Shown: positions 1-11,776 of the stretch, piece after piece | Numbering within the stretch: position 1 is the first letter of the stretch | Layout: each line of letters begins with the position of its first letter | Assembly: GCA_017979445.1 (NCBI GenBank) | Contig: CM030706.1 | Span: 23,143,884-23,207,883 of the forward strand | DNA: 64,000 bases | Direction: 5' to 3' | From: Akebia trifoliata | Lineage: Eukaryota > Streptophyta > Magnoliopsida > Ranunculales > Lardizabalaceae | Notes under the pieces: generated by a model | The model's input: only the letters and a program-made list of their open reading frames with translations | Told to the model about the DNA's origin: nothing | Databases searched by the model: none | Position numbers and translations under genes: made by a program

Positions 1-856
1 GCCAAGGATACAAGCTAGCACTACAAATCAGGGTTGGATGGCTCGAGAGTCGAGGTTGGGCTGACTTGGATGCGAAACGAGCGAGGGTTTGCAAGGTATC
101 CGATATAAGACAAAATGGTGTGTCGCAAAGGGGGTCGTAATGGGGGTCCACGGAACCCGACCCCATATATATATGTTTATTTATTTAAAAACCAAACCCT
201 TTGTTAATTTCGTTCTTCTATTATCTATTTATCTCTTCTTCAACTTCATCTCCTCTATATTTTTTTTAACAAAAATTCAAACAAAATGTACACAAATCTC
301 TCTCTCAACTCTCAAGTGGATCAACCCATTTAAAGAAATAAAATTTAAAAAATTTAATTCTTTATTTTTTATGAGAACCATTATGCAGTATTTATTAGAT
401 GAAATATACTAGACGAACCTTGACTTAGAATCATTAATCTACCATTTATGGATTACTTTCCTCACTAATCCATCCAAAATATCAATTTTAAATTTGTTAT
501 TTTTTTTCCTAGTCTCATTGAGCTTCCTCTAATATTCAATTTATACAGATTTCAGTCAAAATTTAATCATAAAATCATTTTCATTTTTAAAATAGGCATT
601 ATTTACGATTTGATCCAAAGAGTTCCTCTTTAGAAAGAAAAAATACTAGTTTTTTTATTTTAAAAGTATGACAATTGAAAACCGATCTGAACCTAGGTTG
701 TTTTGGATTGGTTCGGTTCTATATGATAATTGGATTGATTCGGTTCCAATTTTTTAGAATCGATTATGTTTGATTTTGTTCCAATTTTGCAAAAATCCGA
801 ACCATGTTCACTTCTAGGGTGACAATAGTTCGTGGTCGTCTCCTATTCATATATGA
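1..856. other. non-coding AT-rich flank
   Basis: No gene is recognised here. The open frame at 89-412 is low-complexity, T-rich and unlike any family I know, so I do not call it. Between about 660 and 830 the text holds repeated blocks of the form GGTTCGGTTC / CGGTTCCAAT followed by a GGGTGAC end, which is the style of degraded hAT-type MITEs, but no second end or target duplication was found. Confidence 0.5.
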
Positions 857-921
857 TAGGGGTGTCAAAGGATAGTCGAAATCCGATTTAATAATATCCG
901 TTCCGATATAATACATATATT
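857..921 (+). mobile_element. truncated hAT-like terminus
   Basis: The stretch begins TAGGGGTGTCAA, a terminus style common in plant hAT elements, and continues with GGATAGTCGAAATCCGA, close to the ends of the MITE at 7754-8536. It stops at 921, where the LTR of element Z begins, so Z appears to have inserted into an older hAT-like element. The matching right end could be the CCATTGACAGCCC end near 12690, but no 8-bp duplication links the two. Confidence 0.45.
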
Positions 922-2676
922 TGAAAGCGCCCTCGTTCTGCGGCGCGGATCCACTTTTGACCCTTGAGGTTTGGGAGTCGCCACCTAGTTATTAAGGTCT
1001 AGGAACCAAACTGACTCTAAAAAAGGCAAACTAATCTACGAAAGAAGAAAAAAGGTCCGGGGATCACGTTACGGGGTTGGAAGGTGTTAGGCACCAACCC
1101 CGCCCGGCCAAAGTCGGTCTCTACTAACTTCCCAAATAAATTACATTGCTAACAAAACCTAGATAATAAAAAAAGTAAGAATTTATACCTTTCTGATAGC
1201 AAAGACTTTGTTCCCTCAGATTCGACAAAAATTACTCCTTGTACCGTATTCCCATGCTTCGTTCTGTCTCCGGATTTGATTTCTGATTTTCGAGGCAAGG
1301 TATCTCCTTTTTTTTATCTAGACTCTTCGAGTTTATTATGGATTTTGAAGTATTTTGGAGGGCTTTTAGGTGTTCTTTAGGCTAAAATTGAAGGAGGGAT
1401 GTTATGTAAGGAGTTGGGGCTCCAAAACTAGGGTTTATGGGAGGCTAGGGGGCTTTTAGACCTACTTCTCTTAGGGTTTATGACTTGATACGAAAATAGG
1501 GTGTGGAGACCTCTATTTATAGATTTTTTTAAGGGTTGATTTGGATAGAGTTAGTGTTTAATTATAGTTCTTTTAGTTAGAGTTGTGTTTTAGTTAGAAT
1601 TGTTTTAGGTAGAGTTGTGTTTAGTTAGAATTATTTTAGGTAGAATTGTGTTTTAATTAGAACTCTATTAGATAGAATTGTGTTTTAATAGAATTCTATT
1701 AGATAGAGTTATTATTTAATTAGAACTCTACTATGATTTTGACTTTTGGTCTTATTTGATTGACTTTTAATATTTTGACTTTAGTCTTAATTAATTGACT
1801 TTAAGTATCTTGACTTTAGTCTTGCTTAATTGACTTTAATTTTGACTTTAGTCTCACTTGATTGACTTTAATACCTTGACCTTAGTCTTGCTTGATTGAC
1901 TTTAATTTTTTGGAGAACCCTCCTCTATTATATCTTTAATTCTTTGGACCCCCAAATGGAGGGGTCCTTAAAGAAATATCTCACGAACCCTCAACAATTT
2001 TTCATAAGAGTCCGATTGATCGATTTTTTTAATTCAAAATTTTAAATTAATTTCATTAATGTTTCACTTTAATTATTTAATGATTTATTTATTAATTTCG
2101 AAATTTTTAATTATGAAAATTATGAAATTACCGTTTTACCCCCGGAGAGGACTTTTCACGTTTTAAGTCTGTTTTTAATGTTTTAGAATCAATTTTTCGT
2201 AAGGAATTCAATGTGAATGTTGGTTTGTATCATTTATGAAGTTTTTTGTGTGAAATGGTCATGAACTTTATGAGGGTCATTTTCGTAATTTTGTCAAATT
2301 CTGTGAAAATTGGTGAAATGATATATTTGGTTTCGATTTGTTGTTTTATGTGTTTGAATGGGTTTTCCTAAGCGTAATGTAGGCTCTAAGGTTATTTTGA
2401 TGTTAGGGGTATTTTGGTAATTTGGTCATTTTTTAGTGATTTTTATCGTGAAACTTCTTTTTGTCTGCAAAATGATGATTTCTTTGGTTCTGGAGTTGTA
2501 TTTTCCTAGCGTAGCATGGTTTCTACAGTTTTATCAGTTCGAGATACCTCATCCGGATCTCTGAAACATTTTTGGTAATAAAATAAAGCATTGGAATACA
2601 CATCCATCATTGGGAACCATTGCGATCAGGTTGACGAGTTGATTGATCAGGCGAGTGCAAAAATGGGGTGTCTACA
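922..2676 (-). repeat. 3' LTR of element Z
   Basis: This is a 1755-bp LTR. On the plus strand it begins TGAAAGCGCCCTCG and ends GGTGTCTACA, so on the minus strand it starts TGTAGACACCCC, the same start as the LTR of element Y. Its left 700 bp are almost identical to 11777-12496. It contains the palindrome-like block GGAAGGTGTTAGGCACC near 1080 and a series of short GAATT/AGAGTT-rich direct repeats at about 1555-1735. It lies beside a polypurine tract, as expected for a 3' LTR. Confidence 0.85.
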
Positions 2677-2690
2677 GATGTCCCTCTTTG
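2677..2690 (-). other. polypurine tract of Z
   Basis: On the minus strand this reads AAAGAGGGACATC directly before the LTR start TGTAGACACC. It corresponds to AAAGAAGGACAG before the LTR of element Y at 34289-34300. This is the site expected to prime second-strand synthesis. Confidence 0.65.
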
Positions 2691-3220
2691 GCAGAGGGTT
2701 GAAGCAAACTAGAGAGCAAAATCTATTTTGGTAGATAGTGCGATATCCAAATGCCAAAGCTAGTGACAGTTCATTTTGCAGCCTAATTTAGCAATTCGTT
2801 GGGGTGTTCGGATCCTTGAGCGTAAAACTCTCCCCGAACTAAAAGGTTGTCAGGTCATTGAGCGAGAACTCTCACTGAAGATGTCAGATCCTCGAATTTT
2901 AAAAAATTCTCCTTGACTAATGCAAATGTGCACGTGTGTGCAATGGTGTGATGCTTACTGAGTAAAAATGTGTCAGGTCCTAGAGTTCTTCTCTCGCTGA
3001 CAATAATGATTCAAAATTGAAATATGATTATGCAACGAAAGCAATCATGGCAAGGTTTAACAATGTGGTAATCGGAGTCATAACATTGTAGGAACTTCGT
3101 TAAATCTTATTTGAAATTCTTTTTTAGAATTCGAAAAAGATTGAGTCTCGTTTATCAGACTCGAGCCTATTGTAGCCACGCTTGTCGGGCTAAGGAACTT
3201 AAACAATCCTGTTAATTCAT

Positions 3221-3960
3221 TCTATGATTCAAAAAAAGTTGGAGTCTCGTTTCTCAGACTCTGGCTAAGGTTTACAGGAACTTAAACAATCCTATCAAAA
3301 TTGGAGTCTCGTTTCTCGGACTCGAACTAATGTTAATAGGCACTTCAAAAAAACTTATCCATTCTATGATTCAAAAAGTTGGACTCTCGCTTCTCGGACT
3401 CAAACATGGGTTTGTAGGCACTTAAAAAAATCTACTCCTTCTATGATTCAAAAAGTTGGAGTCTCGTTTCTAGGACTCGCACTTAAGCTTGTAGGCACTT
3501 CAAAAAGCCTACTCATTCTATGATTCAAAAAGTTAGAGTCTCGTTTCTCGAACTCGAACTTAGGTTTATAGGCACTTCAAAAAGCCTATTCATTATATGA
3601 TTCAAAAAGTTGGAGTCTCGTTTCTTGGACTCGAACTTAATTTTGTAGGTACTTTAAAAAGCCTATTCAATCTATGATTCAAAAAGTTGGAGTCTCGTTT
3701 CTCGGACTCGAACTTAGGTTTATAGGCACTTCAAAAAGCCCACTCATTCTATGATTCAAAAAGTTGGAGTCTCGTTTCTCGGACTCGAACTTAGGTTTGT
3801 AGGTACTTTAAAAAAGCCTATTCATTATATGATTCAAAAAGTTAGAGTCTCGTTTCTCGGACTCGAACTTACTAAGTCACGTTTCTCGGGCTTAGATTTA
3901 TAGGAACTTAAACAATCCTATTAATTCATTTTATGATTCAAAATCGAGCTTAAAATTTGA
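3221..3960. repeat. 76-bp tandem repeat array
   Basis: About nine imperfect copies of a roughly 76-bp unit lie head to tail. Each contains ATGATTCAAAAAGTTGGAG, then a CTCGTTTCTCGGACTCGAAC block, then a TAGGCACTTC..AAGCC block. The array lies between the gag and the 3' LTR of Z, in the 3' untranslated region. Such arrays in the 3' region are known in Tat/Ogre elements. Unit boundaries were set by eye. Confidence 0.8.
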
Positions 3961-5978
3961 AAGATTGGGCCTTTATTGACTTATCATGCATCTAGATTCA
4001 TAATTATCATTGGACTTCATCGGATTTTTAAATAAGATTTTATCATGTGATTAAGAACAAAACTTTGGAATTAAATGACTTTCAAAAATGCCCCTAGTTT
4101 CAAGGTTGGCTTTAAGTGGAACTTGACTATGAGACTGATGGAGTAGATTACGCTTGAAAAATATGAACCCTGATGTATGACAGATAGAAGAATTGACATT
4201 CCCTTAAATTTAAGACTCTTAAGATTATCATATGTGCAACAAGGAATTCGATCATTTTCTTTTGAGAAATGTTTAAGCTGAACTTAAAAAATCTTGATAA
4301 ATTTTAGAATAGAAGATCTTTCTCTTCAAAGTGGTTGATGATTCTACATCTTCCATTAGCGAACACTTGAACAAGTAAACATACTCTTGAAGATCGAACA
4401 ATGTTCAAGATGACTTCTGATTTTTTCAACATTGTCTTCGTCGGATGTGAGCTCTTGGCTGAAAAATGAATATTGTGGCTTGAATGATTCTGTATTTTCT
4501 AGTTTCTGCATAAGCTTCTTTCTGAATTTTTCTTCTTGATGGGATCTTTCTTCCCATTTGATGATGCCCTAATTTTTGCCTAGATAACCTCTTCAGATTT
4601 TCAATCTAGCGGGCTTTATTTTTCTTTTTCTGATAATGCCTTGATTTTTGCCTAGGTCGTCTTTTCAGATTTTCAACCTAGAAAGCTTTCTTTTTTTATG
4701 GTTATGCCCTAAATTTTGTCTAAGTCGCCTTTTCGGGTTTTCGACTTAGCGGGCTTCTCTTTTTTTCTTGATGATCTTGAATAACAAACTCAACAACTTC
4801 TTGGTTCCCTGCACCTTAACCGAATCAATTAACATTCAGGAGGACTTAATAGGTGGACTTAGGATATGGTTTAGAAAGAAAAGATATAAGACTCAACTTC
4901 CCAAAATGCCCCTACTTTGATATTCTCTATTTTCTGTCAATTATTTTGATTTTTTCTAAATGCCCCTAGTTTTGCATTCTTTTCTTTTGAACCTTTTCAG
5001 TAGGTGATTTTTCTTTTAGATGATACTTTTCTTAAGAGAATACACTTATTCTTTGCGTGACCGGGCCTGAAGTAACTTCTCAAGTTGCCTATGTACCCCA
5101 AATATTTCTTTTTCTTTTGGGATCAGGTCAAAACGTAGTTCATATTAAGATTCCCTCCCAAGGTTGGTCGGTGTGGTTTAGAAAAAAAAAGGTTATTGAT
5201 TTTTTTTAAAGGCTACGAGGGGCTAAAGAAAGTTAGTTTTTTATTGGTTAGACAGGAAATTGGTTCGACCAAAGAAGGCCTCCTTTGATGAATGCTGTTT
5301 GACTTGGTCAAAGTTTCAGGAATTCGATATCTGGATTGCTCTGTCAAGTAAGATTTTCTTTTGAGAATGAATATTCTTCAGTCTTCTTTTGTGAAATCAA
5401 GTATGATTGAGTTTTCTGACTATTCAACTCTTTTAAAACTTCGAGAAAATCTTTTATTCTTTTGTGAAAGAGACTCTCCTCTTTTGAGTGAGAAACATAG
5501 TAGATCCACTTGTAAGTCTTAGCGTCTATGTCGATGCTTTTAGCCATATCATTTTTGATCAATAATCTTTGACTTTGAAATCACTCTTGACTTTATGTCT
5601 TGATCTATATTTTTATGTGATCCATCCGTATATCCTTATGAGACCATGCAAGAAACATTGTTGAATTTCTCAAGTAAGTTTACTATTCTCTCATGTTCTC
5701 TTGAGGATAACGTATCATCAATTTGCACTTGTTGAGTGTACTCTTTAATTCCAATATTTATCAAATTTGATTAGTGAGCTTTAATTCATTTCTCATGTTA
5801 GATTTTATATTCACATCATTATTGCACACATGATAATCAAAAGCTTCTTTATTTATTGGAATTGAAAAGAACATAAACTGACAAACCTTACTAAAACCCA
5901 AAAATAAAGATGTCTAACTGAATTCAAAGACTGACGCAACTGAAGATAAAAAAAACTAAGAAGACTTAAAAGACGACA
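3961..5978 (-). other. Z interior without recognisable pol
   Basis: This is the space in which a protease-RT-RNase H-integrase frame would be expected downstream of gag. No such motifs were found on either strand. The one modest open frame (5562 down to 5344, minus) matches nothing I know. From about 4560 to 4760 there are three imperfect repeats of a block containing GATGATGCC..TTTTGCCTAG and GATTTTCAACCTAG. Confidence 0.5.
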
Positions 5979-7468
5979 TCATTCTGAATGGAGGGACACA
6001 ATTCTAGAGTCTATGCCACTTCGGTTATCTTCGATGGATAACTTGAACTTGCCTGCTTTTCCTATCTCTTCATATTCCGATTCAAGCCTGTCATATGCGG
6101 GACATCCCGTTGCTTCAATAATTTCTTTGTTCTTCAATTCTGTCACTGTCTTAGGGTAGTTGTGCTCATTATGGCATGGAACGAATGCACTGTTAAGACT
6201 CATTGGGTGAATGAAGGAAATCGGGTCAATTGATTCGGATTTGGATATGGATATTAGGTTCAGAGTAGGAGGGGGTTGATTTTGAAAAGTAGGCAAAGGG
6301 TTAGTTTTAACATTGGAGTAGTAGGAGTGGGTATGGTGACTTTTCCTTGCTCAATAAGGTCTTGGATAGCATGTCGGAGAATAATACACCTGTCAAGAAC
6401 ATGACCAGGCATCTGATGGAATTCACAGAACTGCTCATTATCCATGTTTGAGGGAAGAGGATTAGGCAAAGGCTTAGGTTGTAAAGGCGTCAGCAATCCC
6501 CTTTTCATCAATTTTTAATAAGCAACACTAAGGAACATTCCAAGATTGGCAAATTGTCTCCTAGGCTTAGTTTGTGAAGGCTGAGTAGCTTGAGGAGATA
6601 GTGCGAAGGAGGTGTTGGCCACTTGTAAGGAATTGACATTAGGTTTGAAATGTTTAGGTCTTGACTCAGACGAGTTACCAAAAAGTCCCGAAGAATAGGC
6701 ATCCTCAACTTGATTTTCAGCCTCAATGAGGGATTGAAAAGTAGGAAGGTACTGAGGTATCAGGTACTTAGCGTAATTTGGAGTGAGATTCCTGAGGATA
6801 ATCTTGACTTGTTCCTTCTCTTGAGGTCGATCCCACAATTGAGCGGCTTTAGCTCTCCATCGAGCAATGAACTCAGTGAAAGTTTCCCCGGATTTCTGTT
6901 TAGTAGTTTCTAGGTCTCTTCTTGTGAGTTCAATATCCGTGTTGAATGAATACCGACCAATAAACTCTTTCATCAATTCATGCCATGTTCTTACCCGAGA
7001 TGAGTCCAATGACATTAACCAGCGTAGTGCAAGACCTGTCAAGGTTCTTTGAAAAAGTTGAGGTATCTGTTCTTCACTTAGACCCTGAGATTGCATTATG
7101 TCGACATATACTTTTAAGTGAGTCCTAGGACATCCAATACTGTCAAACTTCTCCATATCTGGCATTATGAACTTCTCTGGCAGACGGACCGTGAGAAACA
7201 AGGTCATTGTCCCTAATCCAAGATTAAGATCATCAGGGTCTTTGATATTCTTTAAAGTAGTTTCAACCTGAGTTATTCGATAAGCTAGGATAGGGTCGAC
7301 GTGTAATTGATCATCTTCTTGGTTTTCAACGAGGTCAAACACATCTTGAGGTTCTATAGCTTTATATTTTCCCTTTTCAATTTTCAGGGATTCAATTTGT
7401 GTTTAGACAGAAGCAATAATCTGTGCTTGAAAAGATTCTAAAATCTGACGGAGCGCAGCTTCATCCAT
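5979..7468 (-). pseudogene. gag: Tat/Ogre-type gag, decayed
   Basis: Gag forms the capsid of the element. The likely start is the ATG at 7468, giving MDEAALRQILESF. Codon 22 (7405-7403) is a stop, after which the frame is open from 7402 to 6515. This part holds the retrotransposon gag core, with RTWHELMKEFIGRY and ETFTEFIARWRAKAAQ around 7000-6830. A second in-frame stop lies at 6517-6515. The same frame then resumes with a zinc-knuckle-like CEFHQMPGHVLDRC at about 6425-6380 and a following IQDLIEQGKV helix, as in Tat-lineage gag. Near 6310 the reading shifts to another frame, which stays open to 5979. Two stops and one shift make it non-functional. No protease motif is visible downstream. 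Confidence 0.8.
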
Positions 7469-7745
7469 GGTACTCGTTTCTTCTCGTGGCAAAGACTAAC
7501 TACTTGGCAATGGTACTCTAGAAAGACGGCTATTTTCACGGACCCAAAGTGGTATAGATGGACGTTTAGAACGTTTGGGACCAATTATCACCTGATTGGA
7601 AGTAAACAAAGGTTAACCATTGACTCTAAAGGTTTGACTCTTAACCACATGATTAAAGTTTCGATATAGAATAGCCCAAGTCCGATGGAAAATATCGAAT
7701 CCAAATGCACTATAAGTCTATAGTGACCAAGAAAGTGAGATAGGT

Positions 7746-8001
7746 TAGACGCGGGCAAGACTGTCAACGGATAGCTATCCGATCGGATACTGCTATATCC
7801 GAATTCGAATCCGAAAAAAAAAATTACTATCCGAATTCGAATTCGAATCCGATCGGATATCCCTAACAAACATTCGAATTCGAATTCGAAAAATATATCC
7901 GATATCCGATAATATTCGATCCGATCGGAGTTTGTATAGTCGAAATCCACAGATTTCATCAGAAAACTCCGGCGGGTTCAGATCGTAGAGAGAGAGAGAG
8001 A

Positions 8002-8039
<38 letters not shown>

Positions 8040-8544
8040 ATACCTGGATGCTCGCCAGCCAGAGTAGACATGTCGGAGTTCGTATATTTGAAGTGAAACC
8101 CATCACGCCGATTGATTAGATCGGAGAGAGAGAGGGAGAGAGAGAGAGAGAGAATACCTGATGCTCGCCGGCCCGAAAAAACCGTAGTCACGGAGTTCGA
8201 TCGAAACGGAAACCCACCATTAACGTCCTCTGTTGTTTGGGTTGAAGGTGGGTTCGTTTGAGAAGATAAAGATGTGAAAACAGGTTGTTATATGACACGA
8301 ATATATAACACCATATATTTGTAGATATAAAGTTTTGTTATAAAATAGAAATACATAATATATGTATTATTTTCGGAGCGGATATTATCGAATCGGATAT
8401 CGCAATATCCGAATTCGTATCCGAAACTCATTCGAATGTAAAAATGGCATCCGAATCCGAAAATTTCGGATAATATCCGATTTTTCGAATTCGAATTCGA
8501 ATTCGGATTCGGATTTCGGCTATCCATTGACACCCCTAGACGCA
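7746..8544. mobile_element. hAT-like MITE with 8-bp duplication
   Basis: The element is 7754-8536. Its ends are imperfect inverted repeats: TGTCAACGGATAGC on the left, and GGTGTCAATGGATAGC read inward from the right. Flanking 8-bp sequences TAGACGCG (7746-7753) and TAGACGCA (8537-8544) differ at one base, as expected of an old hAT target duplication. Both subterminal regions are rich in CGAATTCGAATTCG and GGATATCCGA repeats. The middle holds two AG microsatellites, each followed by a related block (ACCTG.ATGCTCGCC.GCC), so part of the interior was itself duplicated. Translations of the repeats give no family. No transposase is present. Confidence 0.7.
7987..8153. repeat. AG microsatellites
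   Basis: Two AG-rich tracts, about 7987-8035 and 8123-8153, are separated by a block whose first half recurs after the second tract. They lie inside the hAT-like MITE and explain the Ser/Leu-repeat translations seen on the minus strand here. Confidence 0.9.
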
Positions 8545-10547
8545 AGTCTACCCCTGATTGGGATTGAACCTTTGATCAGACAAATTAATTTGATCCTAAG
8601 ATTGAATCTTTCTATACAAAGTGGTCTGGATCTTTAAAAGTGAAACCAATTAGTCCAACTGATTTGGTATTGATCAGTTTGATCCATTTGTCAATTGGGC
8701 CAACTGGTTTAATTAGTTCAAATTAATCGGTACATTTCACCTATTGGGTCGGACCGATATTGCGAGTTTTGTTTGATTATTCTGGATCGATCTGCCCACT
8801 TACCTGTTGGTTGGATTGAATAAAACAACCCGGGAACACCCATAGTCAATTCGGGTCGTGACCTATAAGAAGGCTTATGGACTCTAGGCTTACTACGTGC
8901 AATGCATTTTTATCTGGCCACCCTTGCCCAAGCACACCTATATACCTTTCGATACGTGGTGACTTGGTTTGATATACCGTATAGGTGATAGTCTAAAACC
9001 TCAATTCACTTCTCTGAAGCCAAAAATAGCCAGTTTGATTTCCAGTTGAGAGGTGGCGCACAATGCTGAGCAAGGGCCCACTTAAATACCTCTCGTCTAG
9101 AATAGACGTAGTCTATCCCCCTCGTACAGTAGGGTACATCGGGGCAAGATCTTACTTAGGCACCGATTTTGACCAAGAAGTGCAATTGATATACTTAGAT
9201 TATCTTTTACATACCTATGGGTACGAGTCAAGAGTTGTAGCTTTCATAAATGGTTTGGCATCCCACGAGGGGACCGACCACGTACTAGTACTACGTTAGC
9301 AATCAGGACATGTGACTGTGTGGTTTACAATAGGTCAAAGGCTCAGGTCGCTCCAGCCTGGGTGCATCAATATATCTCTCAGAATCACCTGATCAGACGG
9401 TATTGATGCCCCCAGTTTGATATACCCTAAGGTACGTGACTAGAGTTGTGGTTTCATGAATGACGTCGCATCTCCGAAGAGACCGGGCCACGCACTAGTG
9501 CCACGTTGGCTATATGGGACGTGTAAATGGATAAAACAGTAAACGTGCATGTGGTGTGTGCAACACAGAGTGGGGTGTGCCCGGGGCCTTTTTCAAACAA
9601 ATGGGCCCATGGGCCTGATCATATCATCATAACATCGATACCACATCAATATTAATCAAAACAAACATCATTCCAAAATACTTCATGAAAAATGAGCACA
9701 TCAAGATCATGGCAATGTTAAAAGCAAACATTCAATCCAAAATACTTCTTTATATGTTACAATCAAGGGTTACTTCGGTGACCTTAAATAAATTGAGATT
9801 TAAAAGAATATTGAACTAAGAATAGAGTGGTAATTGTTGGAGATAAAGAGCGAGGAAACTACTTTTTTTTTTCAAAACAAAAACACTTAAATTACTTTAA
9901 CTATCACATTAAGATTTTAAATTCTACAAAGAGTCATTGAGCCCACGTGATCGATAATCCAATGCCATGGCCTTCTAGATTTCAAGGAAAATGTTTGAAT
10001 CCAAAATAATATTAGAAAATAATGAGCTTAGATCCAAATTCTTGAAAATATATAGCTATTATCTTTCAACCAAAGTCTGAATATTCTACATTGAAAGAGA
10101 AAGAATATATATTGAAAAATTCTCTATCAAAATTCATTGAATTGGTGACATCGGATCATGCCAAGTGGAGCTTAACGACCCATTGTAAAAGTAAACTCTT
10201 TGTGAGTTAGGCTATACCGTTGTGGTGAAAAATCCTTAATAAGGAATGTGATTTCCAAAATTTGAGGTGGGACCCACAGCATTGAAAAAACTTAAATACA
10301 TATTAAAAACCAAATTTGAAAGAATTTTTTTTATTTATTTTAAAAATAACAATATCTTAATATAAAGACTTGATGTGCAACGAATAATAACGTTATTGAA
10401 AAATAAAATAAAACTATGGTGAAAAAATTCACATCGAGATACTTAGTAGAGTAGTTCGTGTGGCGAGCACTTACATACCCAGACTGTTTTGATTGATTCA
10501 TAAGCTGAGACTCTTGTAAAGCATTAAGAAACTATATGTTGTAGCGC
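8545..10547. other. Z leader region, no gene recognised
   Basis: This is non-coding as far as I can tell. The open frame at 9063-9299 matches nothing. An imperfect direct repeat is present: 9241-9310 and 9450-9525 share the order TTTCAT-AATG, GCATC, GACCG, CAC, CGTACTAGT/CGCACTAGT, CACGTTGGC/TACGTTAGC, suggesting an old local duplication. From 9600 to 10430 the sequence is AT-rich and unremarkable. Confidence 0.45.
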
Positions 10548-10952
10548 TCACAAGATAGAAGAGATGGTTGATTTGTGGATTTTATCATTCTGTGAAGTGG
10601 ATGGTGGCTGTGATGAAGATGAGATCGCCGCATGGTAAGATGATAACATGAGTTGGGCTAGAGCCGGAATAACACCAACTGTCAACCCAGCGCAAGCTGA
10701 AGAGAACACTATAACAGGAGGAGCACCAACTAGGAAATGCAACCACATTGGCCCCTTTATCCACCTTTGAACAATTGGCATTGCATGGTTGAATCCATAG
10801 AATGTGCTTGCAGTACCGCCCATAGCAGAACCAATCACAGAAAAGCTGTCTCTGATAAATGGGGCAGCAGTTCAACTACTTGTTTCTATTTCTTTGGAAA
10901 GAGGACCAGCACAGTGAGGACATCTTGGAGACGGAGGCTTTGAATTTTCCAT
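10548..10952 (-). pseudogene. small plant membrane-protein gene copy, one nonsense codon
   Basis: From the ATG at 10952 (context TTTAATGG read in sense) the frame runs 134 codons to a stop at 10550-10548. It is broken only by TGA at codon 27 (10874-10872), where a tryptophan codon is the simplest ancestor. The N-terminus has a CPHC pair (residues 11-14). The middle reads IGSAMGGTASTFYGFNHAMP, then KGPMWLHFLVGAPP and a hydrophobic segment VIVFSSACAGLTVGVIPALA, so one or two membrane passes are likely. The tail is Ser-rich. It looks like a conserved, uncharacterised plant membrane-protein family, which I cannot name with confidence. It has no introns, lies in sense orientation in the leader of element Z, and its near-intact frame points to recent capture or retroposition. 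No poly(A) trace is obvious at its 3' side. Confidence 0.6.
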
Positions 10953-11757
10953 TAAACCAAAGCAAAAAAAACCTTCCTCGCATACAGATGGAAAGAAATA
11001 AAAAAAACTTTTTACTGCCAATACACCACCTACCATTAGTCTCTAATGATTCTACACTCTAAGTCGAAAGAAATCAATGATTTTATGTGGAGTTTCAAGT
11101 CAAACGGACTGACTTCAATTGATCGAACAGAGAGACCGAATCAATCTCTATTGAAAAAACGATGAAACCAAGTGCAGACCCTTTTAAGAAGATGGTGTGG
11201 GAAAAAGAAAATATTAATTTTATTTATAACACACCACTTATACCAGCGTTGTTGTTGCTATTAAGGGGGTGTGAAAACTGAAAAATAATGGTATTACTCA
11301 TTGCACACCGACCCAAACAGCACTTGCTGTTGACAGAACCTAAAATAGAAAAAAAAATTAATATTTTTTTTTTAATTTTCCTTCTTGCTGTCAATGGAGA
11401 GCATGCTAAATTTTTTTTTCTTTTAATAAAATAAAAAAAAACTACACACATTTCCTAAGGAACAAATAAAAAAAAAACAAAACAAAATTCATTGTCCAAC
11501 CATTGTCCTTTTCCAATCTCTCATTATTTAGAGTCATTCCGAATAGCCCTTGATTAAATCATAGAAAATAATATGTTGAATCACGATACTCTAAGCAGAA
11601 CTGAATGATTGATGATCAAACTAATAAGATTAATAGGTAAAGCCGATAAACAAATAACAAAAAGACATTAACTAACAAATTAATAAAATAAAATAAAAAA
11701 ACTAGGTCACTGGCAATGTTTCCATACTTGGGGCTTTTCAAGTTTGATCCTCAATGG
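10953..11757. other. Z leader between PBS and captured gene
   Basis: Non-coding and A/T-rich. Short T and A runs at 11340-11475 create spurious frames. Nothing else was recognised. Confidence 0.5.
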
Positions 11758-11775
11758 TCTCTAGCGGAGTCGCCA
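11758..11775 (-). other. primer-binding site of Z
   Basis: Read on the minus strand this is TGGCGACTCCGCTAGAGA, one base after the LTR end. TGGCGACTC-type sites, complementary to a tRNA-Arg 3' end, are the usual primer sites of Ogre/Tat elements. That match is from knowledge of the family and was not computed here. Confidence 0.65.
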
Positions 11776-11776
11776 C

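Noticed and set aside
3221..3960. CRISPR-like spaced repeats
   Set aside because: The whole unit repeats without unique spacers, in a plant retrotransposon; a simple tandem array.
7588..8637. Several Ser/Leu- and Asn/Ser-rich open frames
   Set aside because: They translate AG microsatellites and CGAATTC repeats of the MITE.
9063..9299. 78-codon frame in the Z leader
   Set aside because: No recognisable motif, and part of it lies in an imperfect repeat.
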